Assembly: GCA_963764685.1 (NCBI GenBank)
Contig: CAVXTT010000019.1
Span: 248,001-312,000 of the forward strand
DNA: 64,000 nt
Direction: 5' to 3'
DNA from: CAVXTT01 sp963764685
Lineage (GTDB): Bacteria > Bacteroidota > Ignavibacteria > Ignavibacteriales > Ignavibacteriaceae
Position numbers and translations under genes: made by a program. Below are positions 61,320 through 64,000 of this stretch, one piece after another. Numbering within the stretch: position 1 is the stretch's first letter; each line of letters begins with the position of its first letter. The notes under the pieces are model-generated. The model had not been told where the DNA came from, ran no database searches, and saw only the letters and a list, made by a program, of their open reading frames with translations.

Positions 61320-64000
61320 ATGCAGATTAGACGACTGTTTACACGACCGGATCAGGATCCCTTAGCGGCTTTACAATTTGTAAAGAGAACTTCGGAGATC
61401 AAGAATCCAGATGGTTCAGTTGTTTTCAGAATGGAAGATGTTCAGGTACCAGCACAATGGTCACAGGTTGCAACAGATATTATTGCCCAGAAGTACTTCA
61501 GGAAAGCAGGGGTTCCAAAATTATTAAAAAAGGTAAAAGAAAAAGGAGTCCCTCCCTGGCTCCAGCCATCCAAAGCTGATTCTGAAAAACTTGAACAGCT
61601 TCCGGAAAAAGAAAGATTTAGTTCTGAGAAAGATGCGAGACAGGTTTTCCACCGCCTTGCAGGCTGCTGGACATACTGGGGCTGGCAGGCAGGGTATTTT
61701 GATTCAGAAGAAGACGCCCGTGCATTTTATGACGAGCTTCTTTATATGCTTGCTTCTCAAATGGCAGCACCGAACAGCCCGCAGTGGTTTAATACAGGTT
61801 TAAACTGGGCTTATGGTATCAGCGGACCCTCTCAGGGTCATTACTACGTGGACCACAAAACCGAAGAGCTTACTGCTTCCTCCGATGCTTATACTCATCC
61901 GCAGCCTCATGCCTGCTTTATTCAATCCGTAAGGGACGATCTGGTTAATGAAGGGGGCATTATGGATCTTTGGGTCCGTGAAGCAAGATTATTTAAGTAT
62001 GGTTCAGGAACCGGTTCTAATTTTTCAGAGATCAGAGGAAATAACGAACCTCTTAGCGGCGGAGGAAAATCATCAGGGTTAATGTCGTTCCTTAAAATCG
62101 GAGACCGTTCAGCAGGTGCAATAAAATCCGGCGGAACTACAAGAAGAGCTGCAAAGATGATTACGCTTGATCTTGACCATCCTGATATTGAAGAATATAT
62201 AAATTGGAAAGTTCACGAAGAACAAAAAGTAGCTTCGTTAGTTGCGGGTTCAAAACTCTGCAACCTGCATCTCAATGCAATAATGAAAGCCTGTTATGAA
62301 GAGCATCCTGAAAACGACAGGTTCAATAAGCAATCGAATAAAAAATTAAAAGCAGCCGTAATAGCTGCAAGACATGCATATATTCCTAATAATTATATAG
62401 AAAGAGTTATTCACCTTGCAAAGCTCGGTTTCAGATCCATTGAGTTCCCTGTTTACGATGTAGACTGGAATTCTGATTCATATACCACAGTCTCCGGACA
62501 GAACTCAAACAATTCAATCCGTGTAACCAATGAGTATATGAATGCCGTTATTAATGACGGCGAGTGGAATCTTTACTGGAGAGTCGAAAAACAAAGAGCT
62601 AAAAAAGACGGAAGAGAACCAAAGCCGTGCAAGACCCTAAAGGCTGCAGCGCTTTGGGATGATATTTCCTATGCCGCCTGGTCGTGTGCCGATCCCGGTA
62701 TACAATTCCATACAACCATTAATGAATGGCATACCTGTCCCGAAGACGGCCAGATCAAAGCATCTAATCCCTGCAGTGAATATATGTTCCTTGATGACAC
62801 TGCCTGCAATCTTGCTTCATTAAATCTTGTCAGGTTTTATGATCAGAAGAGCCAGGAATTTAAGATCGATGATTACAGGCACGCTACACGGCTGTGGACA
62901 ATCGTCCTGGAGATCAGTGTGCTAATGGCTCAATTCCCCAGCAAAGAAATAGCCCGGTTAAGCTATGAGTTCAGGACCCTTGGTCTCGGATATGCAAATC
63001 TCGGCTCACTGCTGATGATGCAGGGTATTCCTTACGACAGTAATGAATCATTTGCTATCTGCGGGGCATTGACAGCAATTATGCATATGTCCGCATATTC
63101 AACATCCGCGGAGATGGCTAAGGAACTTAGTCCTTTCCCAAATTTTGAGAAGAACAAAGAACATATGCTTCGTGTGGTCCGAAACCACAGGAGAGCAGCT
63201 TATAATGTTCCAATTGAAGAGTATGAAAACCTTTCAATATATCCTGTAGGTATAAATCCAAAACATTGCCCTTCCGATCTCTTAAAAGCAGCAAGGGAAG
63301 ATGCAGACCGGGCACTGGAACTTGGAATGCAGCACGGTTATCGCAATGCACAGGTTACAGTAATTGCACCGACAGGTACAATAGGTCTTGTAATGGATTG
63401 CGATACAACAGGAGTTGAACCGGATTTTGCACTGGTAAAATTTAAAAAATTAGCCGGCGGCGGTTACTTCAAAATAATTAATCAGTCTGTACCTCCGGCA
63501 CTTGAGAAACTGGGATATAATAAAGACCAGATAAATGAGATAGCTAAATATGCAAATGGATCAGGCTCTCTGAACGGCTGTCCTTATATAAATCCCGAAT
63601 CACTGCGCGCTAAAGGTTTTACTGAAGATGCGATCAATAAAATTGAAAAAGCGCTGCCGTCAGTATTTGAGATAAGCTTTGCATTCAACAAGTTTACTCT
63701 CGGGGATGACTTCCTGATTAAAAAGCTGGGATTCAGTGAAGAAGAAATCGACTCGTACGATTTCAATATTCTTACTTCACTTGGTTTTTCCAAACAGGAA
63801 ATAGCCACTGCAAATGATTATATATGCGGAACTATGACTATCGAAGGCGCCCCTTTCCTTAAACACGAGCATTATCCTATTTTCGATTGTGCCAATAAAT
63901 GCGGAAAGAAAGGTACCAGGTTTATCCGTCCTAACGCTCATATCAGGATGATGGCTGCAGCACAGCCTTTTATTTCAGGTGCAATTTCAAAAACAATCAA
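61320..64000 (+). CDS. nrdJ: Adenosylcobalamin-dependent (class II) ribonucleotide reductase, 5' part
   Basis: Reduces ribonucleotides using adenosylcobalamin, independent of oxygen. The ATG at 61320 has GGGAG 7 bases before it; 893 residues are visible and the frame continues past the window. Markers: FHRLAGCWTYWGWQAGYF, APNSPQWFNTGLNWAYGI, HACFIQSVRDDLVNEGGI, RLFKYGSGTGSNFSEIRG, GAIKSGGTTRRAAKMITLD, the catalytic loop SNPCSEYMFLDDTACNLASL (Asn-Cys-Glu at about 483-487) and VTVIAPTGTIGLVMDCDTTG. This is the long NrdJ form (full length usually about 1200 residues or more), so the C-terminal Cys pair lies outside. The B12 need fits the B12-binding mutase domain at 10546. Confidence 0.95.
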   Translation, partial: MQIRRLFTRPDQDPLAALQFVKRTSEIKNPDGSVVFRMEDVQVPAQWSQVATDIIAQKYFRKAGVPKLLKKVKEKGVPPWLQPSKADSEKLEQLPEKERFSSEKDARQVFHRLAGCWTYWGWQAGYFDSEEDARAFYDELLYMLASQMAAPNSPQWFNTGLNWAYGISGPSQGHYYVDHKTEELTASSDAYTHPQPHACFIQSVRDDLVNEGGIMDLWVREARLFKYGSGTGSNFSEIRGNNEPLSGGGKSSGLMSFLKIGDRSAGAIKSGGTTRRAAKMITLDLDHPDIEEYINWKVHEEQKVASLVAGSKLCNLHLNAIMKACYEEHPENDRFNKQSNKKLKAAVIAARHAYIPNNYIERVIHLAKLGFRSIEFPVYDVDWNSDSYTTVSGQNSNNSIRVTNEYMNAVINDGEWNLYWRVEKQRAKKDGREPKPCKTLKAAALWDDISYAAWSCADPGIQFHTTINEWHTCPEDGQIKASNPCSEYMFLDDTACNLASLNLVRFYDQKSQEFKIDDYRHATRLWTIVLEISVLMAQFPSKEIARLSYEFRTLGLGYANLGSLLMMQGIPYDSNESFAICGALTAIMHMSAYSTSAEMAKELSPFPNFEKNKEHMLRVVRNHRRAAYNVPIEEYENLSIYPVGINPKHCPSDLLKAAREDADRALELGMQHGYRNAQVTVIAPTGTIGLVMDCDTTGVEPDFALVKFKKLAGGGYFKIINQSVPPALEKLGYNKDQINEIAKYANGSGSLNGCPYINPESLRAKGFTEDAINKIEKALPSVFEISFAFNKFTLGDDFLIKKLGFSEEEIDSYDFNILTSLGFSKQEIATANDYICGTMTIEGAPFLKHEHYPIFDCANKCGKKGTRFIRPNAHIRMMAAAQPFISGAISKTI

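Overview
The window looks like chromosomal DNA from a Gram-negative, free-living member of the Bacteroidota/Chlorobiota side of the FCB group, most likely an Ignavibacteria-type organism. Three things point there. Nine genes end in a type IX secretion (T9SS / Por) sorting domain with the NYPNPFNPSTTI-type signature. There is a complete moxR-DUF58-batABCDE operon. KDO (kdsB) and lipoprotein (lgt) genes indicate an outer membrane. The genus cannot be read from sequence alone. No rRNA, tRNA, CRISPR array, transposase, integrase or phage gene was seen.

Layout. 1-1824: 5' part of a UvrD/PcrA helicase. 2-10.5 kb: secreted and surface proteins (three T9SS cargo proteins and one Ig-like lipoprotein). 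10.5-15.4 kb: small metabolism and envelope genes on the minus strand (B12-binding protein, HIT, ACC-deaminase-like, kdsB, plsC, Ste24-like protease). 15.4-15.9 kb: a repeat mosaic. 15.9-24.9 kb: two small secreted proteins, then the Bat operon read leftwards (moxR, DUF58, a BatD-like membrane protein, batA, batB, batC, batD, batE). 25-27 kb: rlmI-like methyltransferase and a divergent HAD phosphatase. 27.2-33.8 kb: an operon of a lipoprotein, a DUF4783-like protein, a 1273-residue membrane histidine kinase and an outer-membrane barrel. 34-38.5 kb: two frameshifted T9SS proteins, one with 14 YCF48/BNR-like repeats. 39.7-42.5 kb: pyrR-pyrB-pyrC with a leader hairpin. 43.5-48.3 kb: a T9SS subtilase and a T9SS propeller protein, the latter flanked by two clusters of related palindromic repeats. 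48.4-52.9 kb: aminotransferase, PTS-IIA-like protein, hisS, an unknown gene and lgt. 53-56.3 kb: two more T9SS proteins and a small unknown. 56.6-61 kb: fabF, a small barrel, and an ABC exporter with a LolA-like protein. 61.3 kb to the end: B12-dependent ribonucleotide reductase (nrdJ), cut by the window edge.

Two themes stand out. First, single-base frameshifts concentrate at 17.9-20.5 kb and 34-44.4 kb and hit conserved genes (batD, batB, pyrB, pyrC, subtilase), while the protein sequence stays well conserved on either side. This looks more like residual sequence error than gene decay. Second, the gaps between genes carry several families of short palindromes and 7-, 8- and 11-bp tandem arrays that recur tens of kilobases apart. 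The most striking are the GGACAGGC-ended elements around the T9SS gene at 46128-47855. I found no clear new enzymatic or defence system; the repeat families are the best candidate for something undescribed.
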